DNA from: Spirochaetaceae bacterium
GTDB lineage: Bacteria; Spirochaetota; Spirochaetia; Treponematales; Treponemataceae
Assembly: GCA_017614995.1 (NCBI GenBank)
Contig: JAGAAX010000006.1
Location: 46,036 to 110,035, forward strand
DNA: 64,000 nt
Reading direction: 5' to 3'
The notes under the pieces were generated by a model, which saw only the letters and a list, made by a program, of their open reading frames with translations, was not told the DNA's origin and searched no databases. Made by a program: the position numbers and the translations under genes. How positions within the stretch are numbered: position 1 is the stretch's first letter; each line of letters begins with the position of its first letter. Below, piece by piece: positions 41,597-50,168 of the stretch.

Positions 41597-42640
41597 CTAC
41601 TTTGCAACTTTTACGTTTGAAAGCGGCAGTGTCTTTGTGTAAGAAAGCGGCAAAGCTTTTGCATACTCAGGCAGATCCGTAAATGTAAGGTCGCTGTCCA
41701 AGGCAAAGACAAGGTCTGTGTTAGATTTGTTCAAAATCTGTGCAATCAGCTTGCCTGCGCTAAGCGTATTCAGCGTTGCAGTCATCGGAATTCTTCCGCC
41801 AGAATTGATTGTGGTGTTTCCTGTCGGTTTCAAATCAATAAGATTGCCTGTGCCGGTCTGAAGCGCGCATTTTTCAAGCACATACTGCCATGGCGCAGAA
41901 CCTTCGCTTGCGACATCAACGTCAAAGTTCAAGTTCATGTTCAAATTAATTCCGTCAAAGATTGATTCTGCAACAGAACCGCCCGACATGATAGAGCTTG
42001 CCAAAGTCGCTGCCTTTGTAAGTGTCATGCCGCCGTTGGTAAACGCATTCTGCAAGTCGGCAAGTGTAGGCAACTGCATTTTTAAGTTGGAAATTGAAAC
42101 TGACGGCTTAAAAATAGGCACATCAAAATTCTTGCTGAACGGCAGAGTGAGCGACTGATTCTCCAAAAATGAGATTGCGCTCAAGTCAAGCTCAGCTTTT
42201 CCGGTAATTGTAAACGGCAGCGAGGTCATTGTAAGCGATTTCGCGTTTGCAGTTGCACCAGAGCCAGAACCTGAGCCCATGATGTTTTTTGCAAGATTGA
42301 TAATCGTTGTGTACGGAATCTTGAACGCTACGCTGTTAGTCGCTGTGTTCATAGACGCAACCGAAATGCCTTCGTCAGCACTAAGCTTGGTAAGCACTGT
42401 GTTGTCGAAAGCAACGTCTGCTGCCATGCTTTTGAGCGAAAAGCCCAGCGGATATGGATTTGTGATAGCATAATCCATATTGAATGTAATTCCCTCAAAA
42501 TCAAGCGATTTTATGGAAATTCCTTTAACCGAAAGTTCAGGCGAACCAAAAATGTCGTTAACTGTTGAGCATGAAAAAATCAGCACAGCAGCCGCAAGTC
42601 CGCCAATAATTGTAAATAAATGAATCTTCTTTATACGCAT
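41597..42640 (-). CDS. LEA14-like (WHy domain) lipoprotein
   Basis: A 347-residue lipoprotein: signal MRIKKIHLFTIIGGLAAAVL ending in the lipobox IFSC. A LEA14/WHy-type beta-sandwich begins around residue 35 (VKGISIKSLDFEGITFNMDY, TNPYPLGFSLKSM). A Ser/Gly linker (GSGSGSGATAN) separates the parts. Such proteins are periplasmic or surface proteins of unknown role. TATAAT lies exactly 6 nt before the ATG and there is no Shine-Dalgarno, so the mRNA is probably leaderless. Confidence 0.8.
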   Translation of the reverse strand: MRIKKIHLFTIIGGLAAAVLIFSCSTVNDIFGSPELSVKGISIKSLDFEGITFNMDYAITNPYPLGFSLKSMAADVAFDNTVLTKLSADEGISVASMNTATNSVAFKIPYTTIINLAKNIMGSGSGSGATANAKSLTMTSLPFTITGKAELDLSAISFLENQSLTLPFSKNFDVPIFKPSVSISNLKMQLPTLADLQNAFTNGGMTLTKAATLASSIMSGGSVAESIFDGINLNMNLNFDVDVASEGSAPWQYVLEKCALQTGTGNLIDLKPTGNTTINSGGRIPMTATLNTLSAGKLIAQILNKSNTDLVFALDSDLTFTDLPEYAKALPLSYTKTLPLSNVKVAK

Positions 42641-42646
42641 AAGTCA

Positions 42647-42675
42647 ATTATAATCCCATCTATGCAATAAAACAA
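42647..42675 (-). promoter_or_regulatory. Promoter of the LEA14-like lipoprotein gene
   Basis: On the minus strand TTGTTT (42675-42670) and TATAAT (42652-42647) are 17 nt apart. The -10 box ends 6 nt before the ATG. Confidence 0.5.
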
Positions 42676-42685
42676 GAAAATGTGA

Positions 42686-43210
42686 TTATCTTTCGTCATT
42701 TATAATATGAAGGGTCTCCCTGCTTTCGAGGATTTCTTTCATACGGGTGCGCAAAAACTCTGGCTTTACATTGGTTTCAGCAAGTTCAGCAAGCGGAATC
42801 CAGTAAAGCTTTTCTTCTTCGTGATTAAAACCGCAGCTCTGACAGTGCAAATCTTTTGAGCCGCGGCTTTTCATAAGGTAATAGAACTCAATGACGTGGC
42901 ATTTTTTGTCTTTCAGCCCGATTTCCTGCCCTTTAAAAAAGTTTTCGCAAATAACGGCAAGACGGTCTATTTCATAGTCGGCACCAGTTTCTTCACGAAC
43001 CTCCCGGACAATACAGTCTTCGGTTTTTTCGTTCATGTGAACGCCGCCGCCCACTGTATAAAAGTGCGGAGAAGATTCTGTCTTTATTACAAGAAACGAA
43101 TTATCTTCTATTATAATGGCGGCGGCTCTGCAACGGAACCAGTTGTTTCCAACTGAAAAACAACAGTCAGGGTAACCTACGCGGATTTCTCCTATTTCAT
43201 CAGTTTTCAT
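42686..43210 (-). CDS. Nudix hydrolase
   Basis: A 174-residue protein with an intact Nudix box: G-x5-E-x7-REVREETGA, within GGGVHMNEKTEDCIVREV (read in part). It hydrolyses a nucleoside diphosphate linked to another group; the substrate cannot be told. Its start overlaps the upstream flavin reductase-like gene by 11 nt, so the two are cotranscribed. A possible zinc pair (CQSCGF) lies near residue 124. Confidence 0.9.
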   Translation of the reverse strand: MKTDEIGEIRVGYPDCCFSVGNNWFRCRAAAIIIEDNSFLVIKTESSPHFYTVGGGVHMNEKTEDCIVREVREETGADYEIDRLAVICENFFKGQEIGLKDKKCHVIEFYYLMKSRGSKDLHCQSCGFNHEEEKLYWIPLAELAETNVKPEFLRTRMKEILESRETLHIINDER

Positions 43211-43781
43211 AGTTTTTCTCCGGCATTAAGAGCGCTTTTCCGTCTGAAAATGCTTTGCCAACTACCCCGCCGAGCACATTGTAGTTGTGGTTCACCGGGT
43301 CATAGCAGAGCGGCTTGAGTTTTGCCGGGTCAATTTTTCCGTCCGTAAGAATAGAATCATCGGCTGAAACACTTATGATATTGCCGACAATATATTCGCT
43401 CTCTCCGCTCATCTGGGCAACTTCGCATTCAAGCACCATCGGCAGCTCGTTTATTACAGGTGCATCAACAAATTCAGACTTTGTAACAGTGAAACCGGCT
43501 TTTTTAATTTTATCAGGCTCTTTGTTGCCGCTCACAATACCGAAATAGTCACATTCTTTTACGTGAGCTGCATCAGCCATTGCTACGGTGAACGCGCGGC
43601 GGTGCGCAATATTCTTTGCGGTTTTGTGGCTTCTGTCAATGCAGATGCCAATCTGATTTGTGTCATGGATTCCGCCCCAGGCAGCGTTCATCGCGTCCGG
43701 GTTTCCGTTTTCATCATAAGTTGCAATTATAAGCACCGGCATTGGGTACATAAAAGTTTCTTTTCCAAAATTCTTTTTCAT
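43200..43781 (-). CDS. Flavin reductase/flavoredoxin-like FMN-binding protein
   Basis: A 193-residue protein of the flavin reductase-like family with the split beta-barrel FMN fold: FGKETFMYPMPVLIIATYDENG, AAWGGIHDTNQIGICID and the HKTAKNI loop. ATG 43781 is chosen (AGCGAGG about 6 nt upstream); the in-frame ATG at 43811 lacks a site. Likely NAD(P)H- or ferredoxin-linked electron transfer. It overlaps the Nudix gene and is divergent-neighbour to nothing; the AraC regulator lies upstream on the same strand. Confidence 0.85.
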   Translation of the reverse strand: MKKNFGKETFMYPMPVLIIATYDENGNPDAMNAAWGGIHDTNQIGICIDRSHKTAKNIAHRRAFTVAMADAAHVKECDYFGIVSGNKEPDKIKKAGFTVTKSEFVDAPVINELPMVLECEVAQMSGESEYIVGNIISVSADDSILTDGKIDPAKLKPLCYDPVNHNYNVLGGVVGKAFSDGKALLMPEKNYEN

Positions 43782-43857
43782 TTTGACCTCGCTTAACAAA
43801 TAATATGGCATTTTGGTTCAGTTTCCAATAGAAGAAACAGCACAAAAGCCCGGCTTT

Positions 43858-44760
43858 TCAGCTTTTTTTCAGAGATTTTCTGAAATCACGCGGCGACATC
43901 TTGTAAAACTTCTTGAAGGTTTCTGCCATATAGCTTGCGCCGGAAAAGCCGGTAATCTCCGCAATTTCAGCCATGCTCATATTGCCCGCCTGAAGCAAAT
44001 CCGCAACTTTCCGGCTTCTGTAATGCATAAGATATTCCACCGGCGACTTTTCCGTAAGTTTGTTGAAAATCTGATTGCAAAGGCTCTGGCTTACACAGCC
44101 CGCTTCGGCAATATCTTTTAGCGTAATCTGCTCGTTATAATGGCCGTCTATAAAAATCATCATTGCCTTAAGCTTAGCGTTGTGAGAATCACCTTCTTCA
44201 ATATGGCTTATATGAACACGGTAAGCATCTGTAAAACGGTGCATGATAATATCCCAAAGTTCAAAAAAATACTTTGTAATCAGAAACTCGTTTTCAACAG
44301 CGTCTTTTGCCATTTCGCGGAGAATATTCTGCATAGCTGGTGCGTCAAAGTCCTCCGCCTTAAAATGAATGAACGGAACGCTCCGGTCTGTGATAACAGG
44401 CTTAATGGCTTTTGTTTCAACAGCAAAAGACGAACATATAATGCTTGGGTGCATAACAGCTATAACGTATCTTGTAACCCTGTTTTCTGTAGAAAATGAA
44501 TAGTGGATTCTATCTGAATTGACAAAAATCGTGTCGCCCTTTTTCAGAATGATATTTGTGCCGTCAACAGAATAGCCCATGCTGCCGGAGTGAACACTTA
44601 TAAATTCCACATCATCATGATAATGAGGAACGCGCTCCCATGTGCAGCCCGGAAAAATGTAGCCGTCGTGAATATAAGTTGGAAACGAATCGTTATTGTA
44701 GTTTACAACTTCTGATCCGTCACTGCGCTTCATGATTATTCCGCGTTTCGGTGTCGCCAT
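43858..44760 (-). CDS. AraC-family transcriptional regulator
   Basis: A 300-residue regulator. The N-terminal cupin-like domain (HYHDDVEFISVHSG, IILKKGDTIFVNSDRIH) senses a ligand, often a sugar. The C-terminal double helix-turn-helix (ITLKDIAEAGCVSQSLCNQIF, MSMAEIAEITGFSGASYMAETFKK, read in part, then SPRDFRKSL) binds DNA. GAGG lies 8 nt before the ATG. It is divergent from the ABC-2 exporter and upstream of the flavin reductase-Nudix pair; either may be a target. Confidence 0.92.
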   Translation of the reverse strand: MATPKRGIIMKRSDGSEVVNYNNDSFPTYIHDGYIFPGCTWERVPHYHDDVEFISVHSGSMGYSVDGTNIILKKGDTIFVNSDRIHYSFSTENRVTRYVIAVMHPSIICSSFAVETKAIKPVITDRSVPFIHFKAEDFDAPAMQNILREMAKDAVENEFLITKYFFELWDIIMHRFTDAYRVHISHIEEGDSHNAKLKAMMIFIDGHYNEQITLKDIAEAGCVSQSLCNQIFNKLTEKSPVEYLMHYRSRKVADLLQAGNMSMAEIAEITGFSGASYMAETFKKFYKMSPRDFRKSLKKS

Positions 44761-44895
44761 AATACAACCTCAAAATAATAACAATATTACATTTTCAGTG
44801 GAATATTGTTATAAAAATATGTCATAATTATAATTTTCTTACATATTCTTTTTGAGTATAATTTGAATCATAATAAAACGCAAGTGAAAAGTATT

Positions 44896-44953
44896 GTCAT
44901 GCTGAACTTGTTTCAGCATCTAATAGCAGATCCCGAAACAAGTTCGGGATGAC
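44896..44953. repeat. Dispersed double-hairpin repeat, copy 3
   Basis: gtcatgctgaacttgtttcag, then agatcccgaaac...cgggatgac. It ends only 17 nt before the ATG of the ABC-2 ATPase gene, so it lies in that gene's leader and may affect its expression. Confidence 0.85.
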
Positions 44954-44970
44954 GAGCAACGGAGGTTTTT

Positions 44971-45921
44971 ATGGAAACAAACGCAATCATCATGAAGAAC
45001 GTAGTTAAGGAATTTAAGGTACTCAACCGGCATGAAGGTCTGAAAGGCAGCTTTAAGGATTTGTTCTCGCGCGACTACAAAACTATTACAGCCGTTGACA
45101 ACATTTCCATTAATATTAAGCCCGGCGAGATTGTCGGCTACCTTGGCCCAAACGGTGCGGGTAAATCAACAACAATCAAGATGATGACCGGCGTGCTTGA
45201 GCCGACCAGCGGCGAGATTTTAGTAAACGGCGTTGTACCTTACAAAAACCGAACCCGCAATGCTGAAAACATCGGCGTAGTTTTCGGTCAGAGAAGCCAG
45301 TTGTGGTGGTCGCTGCCGCTTATTGAATCATTCAAGCTGCTCAAAGACATATACATGATTGATACAGCGGACTACAACAGAATGCTTGAGCTGTACAGCG
45401 AGCTTGCAGATATTGAAAATCTTCTGCACAAGCCGGTGCGCCAGATGTCTCTAGGCCAGCGTACTTTAAGCGATATTCTTGCGGCGTTTCTGCATAACCC
45501 GAAAATCGTATTCCTTGACGAGCCGACAATCGGTCTTGATGTTTCGATGAAGGCAAAAATCCGAGACCTTATCAAAGGCTTGAATCAGGAAAAGAACACG
45601 ATGGTGATTCTTACAACTCATGATATGGGCGATGTTGATGCGCTGTGCAAGAGAATTGTAATCATTGACCATGGAAGCATGATTTACGACAACGACATTG
45701 AGCACCTGAAACACTACTTTGGCTCTTACAGAACTCTGCGCCTAAATTTGACCGGCTCAGGCTGGAAAGAGATTCTCGTTGATGAGTCTAAAACTGACGT
45801 TATGTCTGTAATTTCAGAATATCAGAGGAAGGGCGGCATAAAAGACATTCAGCTTGAGGATATTTCGACAGAGGAAGTCATCAAGAAAATCTACGAGAAC
45901 GCCGCTGCACGCAGCGCGTGA
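44971..45921 (+). CDS. ABC-2 exporter ATP-binding protein
   Basis: A 316-residue ATPase of the COG4586-like group. It begins with an extension (VVKEFKVLNRHEGLKGSFKDLF) before the ABC core: Walker A GPNGAGKST, Q-loop VVFGQRSQLWW, signature MSLGQRTLSDILAAF (a SLGQR-type C-loop), Walker B IVFLDEPTIGLD, H-loop TTHDMGD. Partners are the two ABC-2 permeases at 46004 and 46820. A strong GGAGG precedes ATG 44971. The cargo is unknown. Confidence 0.92.
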   Translation: METNAIIMKNVVKEFKVLNRHEGLKGSFKDLFSRDYKTITAVDNISINIKPGEIVGYLGPNGAGKSTTIKMMTGVLEPTSGEILVNGVVPYKNRTRNAENIGVVFGQRSQLWWSLPLIESFKLLKDIYMIDTADYNRMLELYSELADIENLLHKPVRQMSLGQRTLSDILAAFLHNPKIVFLDEPTIGLDVSMKAKIRDLIKGLNQEKNTMVILTTHDMGDVDALCKRIVIIDHGSMIYDNDIEHLKHYFGSYRTLRLNLTGSGWKEILVDESKTDVMSVISEYQRKGGIKDIQLEDISTEEVIKKIYENAAARSA

Positions 45922-45925
45922 TGAT

Positions 45926-45987
45926 GAGACCCCGAAACAAGTTCAGGGTGACAGAACTGTTGTCATCCCGAACTTGTTTCGGGATCT
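45926..45987. repeat. Dispersed hairpin repeat, copy 4 (rearranged, inside an operon)
   Basis: Here the second hairpin of the family occurs twice in opposite orientation: gagaccccgaaacaagttcagggtgac, then gtcatcccgaacttgtttcgggatct (each read in part). It lies between the ATPase and first permease genes. A frame open through it (from 45854) encodes only repeat sequence. Confidence 0.85.
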
Positions 45988-46003
45988 ATTTTGGAGATGT
46001 TTT

Positions 46004-46813
46004 ATGAACTTAAAGAAATACTTAGCACTAACCCGCCTTGGCATGATGGAAAAGCTCCATTACCGCCTCGGTACCTTTGTAACTCTTTTCGGCAACTTGA
46101 TTTATCTGGTTCTGATTTATTTTCTGTGGAAGGCAATTTACGCCAGCTCAGGCAGCGACGTCGTCAACGGCATGACGCTGAACGACACTCTGGTTTATCT
46201 CGTTCTTGCGACAGCGCTGTTCAACTTTCTTGAGGTTTTTCTTGTCTGGGACATGAGCCGCGAAATTCAGTCCGGCTCAATTGTACTGAAGCTACTCAAG
46301 CCGATGAATTTCCGCGAGTACAGCTTCTGGTCATACATCGGAGAAAACATCATGTCGTTCTTTCTGACCTTTCTGCCGACTTTTATCATCATCAACATAC
46401 TGACGCACGGCAGTATTGCGCTAAGCTTTAATCTGCTGTTCTTTGTGGTTTCGGTGGTAATGGCGCTGGTCATCAACTTCAGCATAGATATGATCTGCGC
46501 GACAATCTGCCTGTACACCGAATCTACATGGGGCTTAAACATGGTAAAGGAGTGCATTGTGCTTCTGCTTTCGGGCGCTTCGATTCCGCTGGCGTTTTTT
46601 CCTGAAACGCTGCGTAACATTGTGCAATATCTGCCGTTCCGCTGCATTTACGATACGCCGCTGAATGTGCTGCTGCAGAAGCCCGGCTACACTCTTGGAA
46701 GCGGTCTGGTGCTTTCTCTGGCACTTCAGCTCGGCTGGTGTCTGGCGCTAACCGGAATCGGCTGCATTTTCTGGAGCTTTTCACTTAAAAGAATTACTGT
46801 AAACGGAGGCTAG
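46004..46813 (+). CDS. ABC-2 type permease subunit 1
   Basis: A 269-residue inner-membrane permease with six helices, of the PF06182-like ABC2_membrane_6 group (FLEVFLVWDMSREIQSGSIV, LKPMNFREYSFW, then YLPFRCIYDTPLNVLL). The start is ATG 46004 with GGAGATG about 8 nt upstream; the longer in-frame start at 45854 reads through a repeat. It pairs with the next gene to form the channel of the exporter. Confidence 0.87.
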   Translation: MNLKKYLALTRLGMMEKLHYRLGTFVTLFGNLIYLVLIYFLWKAIYASSGSDVVNGMTLNDTLVYLVLATALFNFLEVFLVWDMSREIQSGSIVLKLLKPMNFREYSFWSYIGENIMSFFLTFLPTFIIINILTHGSIALSFNLLFFVVSVVMALVINFSIDMICATICLYTESTWGLNMVKECIVLLLSGASIPLAFFPETLRNIVQYLPFRCIYDTPLNVLLQKPGYTLGSGLVLSLALQLGWCLALTGIGCIFWSFSLKRITVNGG

Positions 46814-46819
46814 AAAACT

Positions 46820-47641
46820 ATGAATAAAGCAAAGACAACCAAAAAAAGAGGATTCCGCTTTTATTGTGATATATACCGCAAAATTCTTGTTCAAGACTTG
46901 AAGAGCAAGATGAGCTACCGCGCAGACTTTGTGATTTCAAATATCGGAATGATTGTTTCAAACCTTGTAGGCTTTGTGACTTTCGGGATTCTGTTCAAAA
47001 ATTTTCCGTCTATTAACGGCTGGACAATGTATGAGATGCTTTTTCTGTACGGCTTTTCGCTTATAGCTTTGACACCGGTTCAATGCTTTTTTGACAACAA
47101 CTGGAATCTGCGCTATGTGGTAAAAACCGGCGATTTTATAAAGTACTGCTTCCGCCCGATAAACATTTTCTTCTATTATATATCTGAAGTTTTTGATGTT
47201 AAGGGCTTGGGACAGCTTGCTTTTGGCGGCGGCACTCTGATTTTTGCATGGCATCATCTGGGGATTCCTGTAACGGCGGCAACTGTCGCGCAGACTTTGC
47301 TGTTTCTTTTTGCAGCCTCTCTCTTCATGATTGCGATTATGAATTTTGCGGCTGCAACCTGTTTCTGGATTCAGAATTCCGGGTATATAATGGTTATTAT
47401 GTTCCGCTTTAAGGATTTTGCAAAATATCCGGCGAGCATCTTTAATACGGTTTTCAGAATCATCTTTACCTTTGTGATTCCGATTGCGTTTATTGCGTAC
47501 TACCCTTCGCTGGTAATTCTGCGTCCGGAAAACATTCCGCTGCTTTCGTGGCTTTCACCGCTTATCGGCCTTGTGTTCTTCTATTTGAGCTACAGATTCT
47601 GGCTGCTCGGCGCAAGAAAGTACGACGGCACCGGCTCGTGA
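46820..47641 (+). CDS. ABC-2 type permease subunit 2
   Basis: A 273-residue permease with six helices, homologous in layout to its neighbour (MSYRADFVISNIGMIVSNLV, MYEMLFLYGFSLIALTP, FRPINIFFYY). It starts 6 nt after the first permease with GGAGG upstream. Together with 44971-46813 it makes a complete ATPase-permease-permease exporter. A hairpin lies 20 nt after the stop. Confidence 0.87.
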   Translation: MNKAKTTKKRGFRFYCDIYRKILVQDLKSKMSYRADFVISNIGMIVSNLVGFVTFGILFKNFPSINGWTMYEMLFLYGFSLIALTPVQCFFDNNWNLRYVVKTGDFIKYCFRPINIFFYYISEVFDVKGLGQLAFGGGTLIFAWHHLGIPVTAATVAQTLLFLFAASLFMIAIMNFAAATCFWIQNSGYIMVIMFRFKDFAKYPASIFNTVFRIIFTFVIPIAFIAYYPSLVILRPENIPLLSWLSPLIGLVFFYLSYRFWLLGARKYDGTGS

Positions 47642-47661
47642 GAGCCCGTAAACTGATAGAC

Positions 47662-47703
47662 AGAAGCGCAAAAATTATGTGGCAAGTTTGTCTTTGCGCT
47701 TCT
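47662..47703. terminator. Two-way hairpin between convergent operons
   Basis: agaagcgcaaa (47662-47672) pairs perfectly with tttgcgcttct (47693-47703), with a 20-nt loop. A-rich and T-rich flanks are short. Probably terminates the exporter operon and the HD-GYP gene. Confidence 0.5.
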
Positions 47704-47714
47704 TCAAAAACAAT

Positions 47715-50087
47715 TTATCGTTTGATATGAATATCTGTAATAGCACACTGGTCGCCGGTTAGAGCAATATAAAGATTTTTAGTGTCTTTAAGAATAGTAG
47801 ATTCACTCTTTATCTTAAGCCCAAAATTTTCGGTCTGCATTATAATTTTGTTGGTTTCTTTTTCGATTGTTACTTTACAGTCCAGACCTTTTTTGTTTTC
47901 TTCTTTCCAGTTATCCCAGCTTTTAAAGTTTTCAGTCTGTTCTACAAAAACTTCATTTTTTACACGCCCGTCAGAAACGTTGCTCTCTCCGTCCAAGCGT
48001 AAAAGCTGATACTCGCAAAAATCAGAATCTTCGAGCTTTCCGTTTGTCGAAGAAAAAAGACAGATAAACGGACAATGCCATACAAGTCTTGCCGTCGGAT
48101 AACTAACCGCATGAAAAGTCAGCTCCATTTTCTCACTAACTGGAATTCCTTGAGAAGAAGCCAGCCTGTAGCCGTTAGACTGGACGTTAGGAATATCTCC
48201 TTCAGGGCAGCCTTTAATGTAAGAGATTTCTTCTGCAATGCGGGGAATAGACTCAAAAGGCGTAATCTTATCATCAACTTTTACTGAAATATCATCGACA
48301 TTACAGTGTTCCCCACTGATAGAAAGAAAGGCATAACGCGAAATATCCGGCAAGGCTAAAAGCACTTCAAAAAGCTGATTTTTGTTAGACATACGGATAT
48401 AAACATGATCGCGGTTTCTTACAGCTTCAATCTTGTACCTGTGTTTTTCAAGAGGCGTTTTCTGATTTTTTATTCTGACTTCTGATTTTCTTACGTTTTT
48501 GTCTGTAAGCTTGCCGTCCAGTCTGATTTGTGCATATTCCAGATACATCACATTCCGGTTGTTCTCTTCTCCCGGATGAACATTGCCGTCGAGAGCATCA
48601 AAAATAATCAGAACTGGTAGCCCTTCATTTTCTGCAATTCCTTCATCAGGCTTGCTGAAAAAACTGATAGTCGCATTCATCGGGGTAATTCCAAAGCCCA
48701 TAGAACATTCGTTATAAACAGATTCACAGTGAAAGCTTGTTTTAGATTTTAAATATGCCCCGGATATACTTTCTTTCATTTTGTATTCTGTATCCAGATC
48801 AATCAAATGAATCATCATTTTTGCAAAATCCGGGTCAAACTGTGTACCAATGCCCTTTACAAATTCTTCACGGACAATGTGCTGTGGAATTGCATTTCGG
48901 TAACTTCTGTTAGAAGTCATCGCATCATAAGCGTCTGCAACTGCAATAATGCGTGCAATTTCCGGAATATTTTCGCCTGCAAGCTTATCTGGATAGCCTC
49001 TGCCGTTGTAACGTTCATGGTGATGTCTTGCACCAATGCTTAACCATGGTGACTGTTCAATGCTGGACAAAATATTTCCGCCAACAACAGGATGCTGTTT
49101 TATCTGCTCAAATTCTTCGTCAGTAAGTTTTCCATTTTTTGAAAGAATTTGAATAGGAACACCGATTTTACCGACATCATGCAGCAAGGCTGCAAAATAA
49201 GTCTTATCACATTCTTCTTCAGATTTACCCGCTGCCTGTGCAATTTGCTTTGAATAATCAGCAACACGCCTTGAATGACCGTTGGTATATTCATCTTTTG
49301 CATCTATTGCTCTTGCCAGGGCCTCTGTTGTCTGCTCAAACATTGTATGAAGATTCGTTTTTTCATGTTCAAGAACTTCAAGTTCCTGAATGCGCGCTTT
49401 TTCTACAGTTTTGTTCAAATCAAAAATCACAAAAACATAAATCAATGTTGCTGTACCAACAATTGAAATATTTGTAAGTGAAAGCCCATAAGCAAAAATC
49501 TGAACAACAGTTGCTATAATAGGCAGAATAGAGAAAAGCTGTAACGGATATCTCACATACTTTGAAAATTTTCTTGAATATTGGATTGTGACGGAAGTTA
49601 TTAATATAAGACTAAGCATAGGGAATGCATAGCAGAACAAAAATCCGTTAGATCTTTGATAGCGGTTCATTTCATCAAATGTATAATACAGATCAGTGAA
49701 TTGTGAAAAAATAAGATAAAAGATTCCAAGTCCGCATAATATGTCTATACACTGAAGGCGTACCAGCGGCTTCTTTACACCGCCCTCATTATAAATAAGA
49801 TCTTTTATATACTGATTAAAAACGAGAATGATTAAAAGACTTAAAAAGAAAACCAGAAAATTAGAAACTCTGACCATCCACCAGCCAAGAACAGAAACGT
49901 CTCCACGATAAATATATGCAAATCTGTCCGCCAGCAAAAGCATGCATGAAAATAATTCAAGATGTCCTATAGCTATTCTTCGCCTGCTTGAAAGAGATTT
50001 AGTACAAAAAGCAAGAATTGTAAGAACCGCACAAATGCCGCTCAAAAATAGCATTATATTAAGCTGATGGTTTCTTAAGAATTCCAT
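47715..50087 (-). CDS. Membrane HD-GYP phosphodiesterase with duplicated C-terminal domain
   Basis: A 790-residue protein (start ATG 50087). An N-terminal membrane domain of about 7-8 helices (1-225), a short coiled coil, and an HD-GYP domain follow, with HDVGKIG (HD at about 303-304) and HHHERYNGRGYP (GYP at about 364-366). It should hydrolyse cyclic di-GMP. After about residue 435 come some 350 residues with no further membrane helix: two beta-rich units that align with each other (YLEYAQIRLDG / FCEYQLLRLDG; FLSISGEHCNVDDISVKV / YIALTGDQCAITDIHIKR). I do not recognise them. TATAAT ends 6 nt before the ATG; no Shine-Dalgarno. Confidence 0.9.
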   Translation of the reverse strand: MEFLRNHQLNIMLFLSGICAVLTILAFCTKSLSSRRRIAIGHLELFSCMLLLADRFAYIYRGDVSVLGWWMVRVSNFLVFFLSLLIILVFNQYIKDLIYNEGGVKKPLVRLQCIDILCGLGIFYLIFSQFTDLYYTFDEMNRYQRSNGFLFCYAFPMLSLILITSVTIQYSRKFSKYVRYPLQLFSILPIIATVVQIFAYGLSLTNISIVGTATLIYVFVIFDLNKTVEKARIQELEVLEHEKTNLHTMFEQTTEALARAIDAKDEYTNGHSRRVADYSKQIAQAAGKSEEECDKTYFAALLHDVGKIGVPIQILSKNGKLTDEEFEQIKQHPVVGGNILSSIEQSPWLSIGARHHHERYNGRGYPDKLAGENIPEIARIIAVADAYDAMTSNRSYRNAIPQHIVREEFVKGIGTQFDPDFAKMMIHLIDLDTEYKMKESISGAYLKSKTSFHCESVYNECSMGFGITPMNATISFFSKPDEGIAENEGLPVLIIFDALDGNVHPGEENNRNVMYLEYAQIRLDGKLTDKNVRKSEVRIKNQKTPLEKHRYKIEAVRNRDHVYIRMSNKNQLFEVLLALPDISRYAFLSISGEHCNVDDISVKVDDKITPFESIPRIAEEISYIKGCPEGDIPNVQSNGYRLASSQGIPVSEKMELTFHAVSYPTARLVWHCPFICLFSSTNGKLEDSDFCEYQLLRLDGESNVSDGRVKNEVFVEQTENFKSWDNWKEENKKGLDCKVTIEKETNKIIMQTENFGLKIKSESTILKDTKNLYIALTGDQCAITDIHIKR

Positions 50088-50093
50088 AAGCAA

Positions 50094-50122
50094 ATTATAA
50101 ATGAAACAGACAAAACGCGCAA
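50094..50122 (-). promoter_or_regulatory. Promoter of the HD-GYP gene
   Basis: On the minus strand TTGCGC (50122-50117) and TATAAT (50099-50094) are 17 nt apart. The -10 box ends 6 nt before ATG 50087, which supports that start over the TTG at 50093. Confidence 0.5.
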
Positions 50123-50168
50123 ATTTAATCAGAAAACTTTCTTGTATTGCGCAGACTCGTTTTCAAGC

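Noticed and set aside
45854..46003. Upstream extension of the ABC-2 permease by 50 codons
   Set aside because: The extension translates the dispersed repeat at 45926-45987. ATG 46004 has a ribosome site and the proper permease N-terminus.
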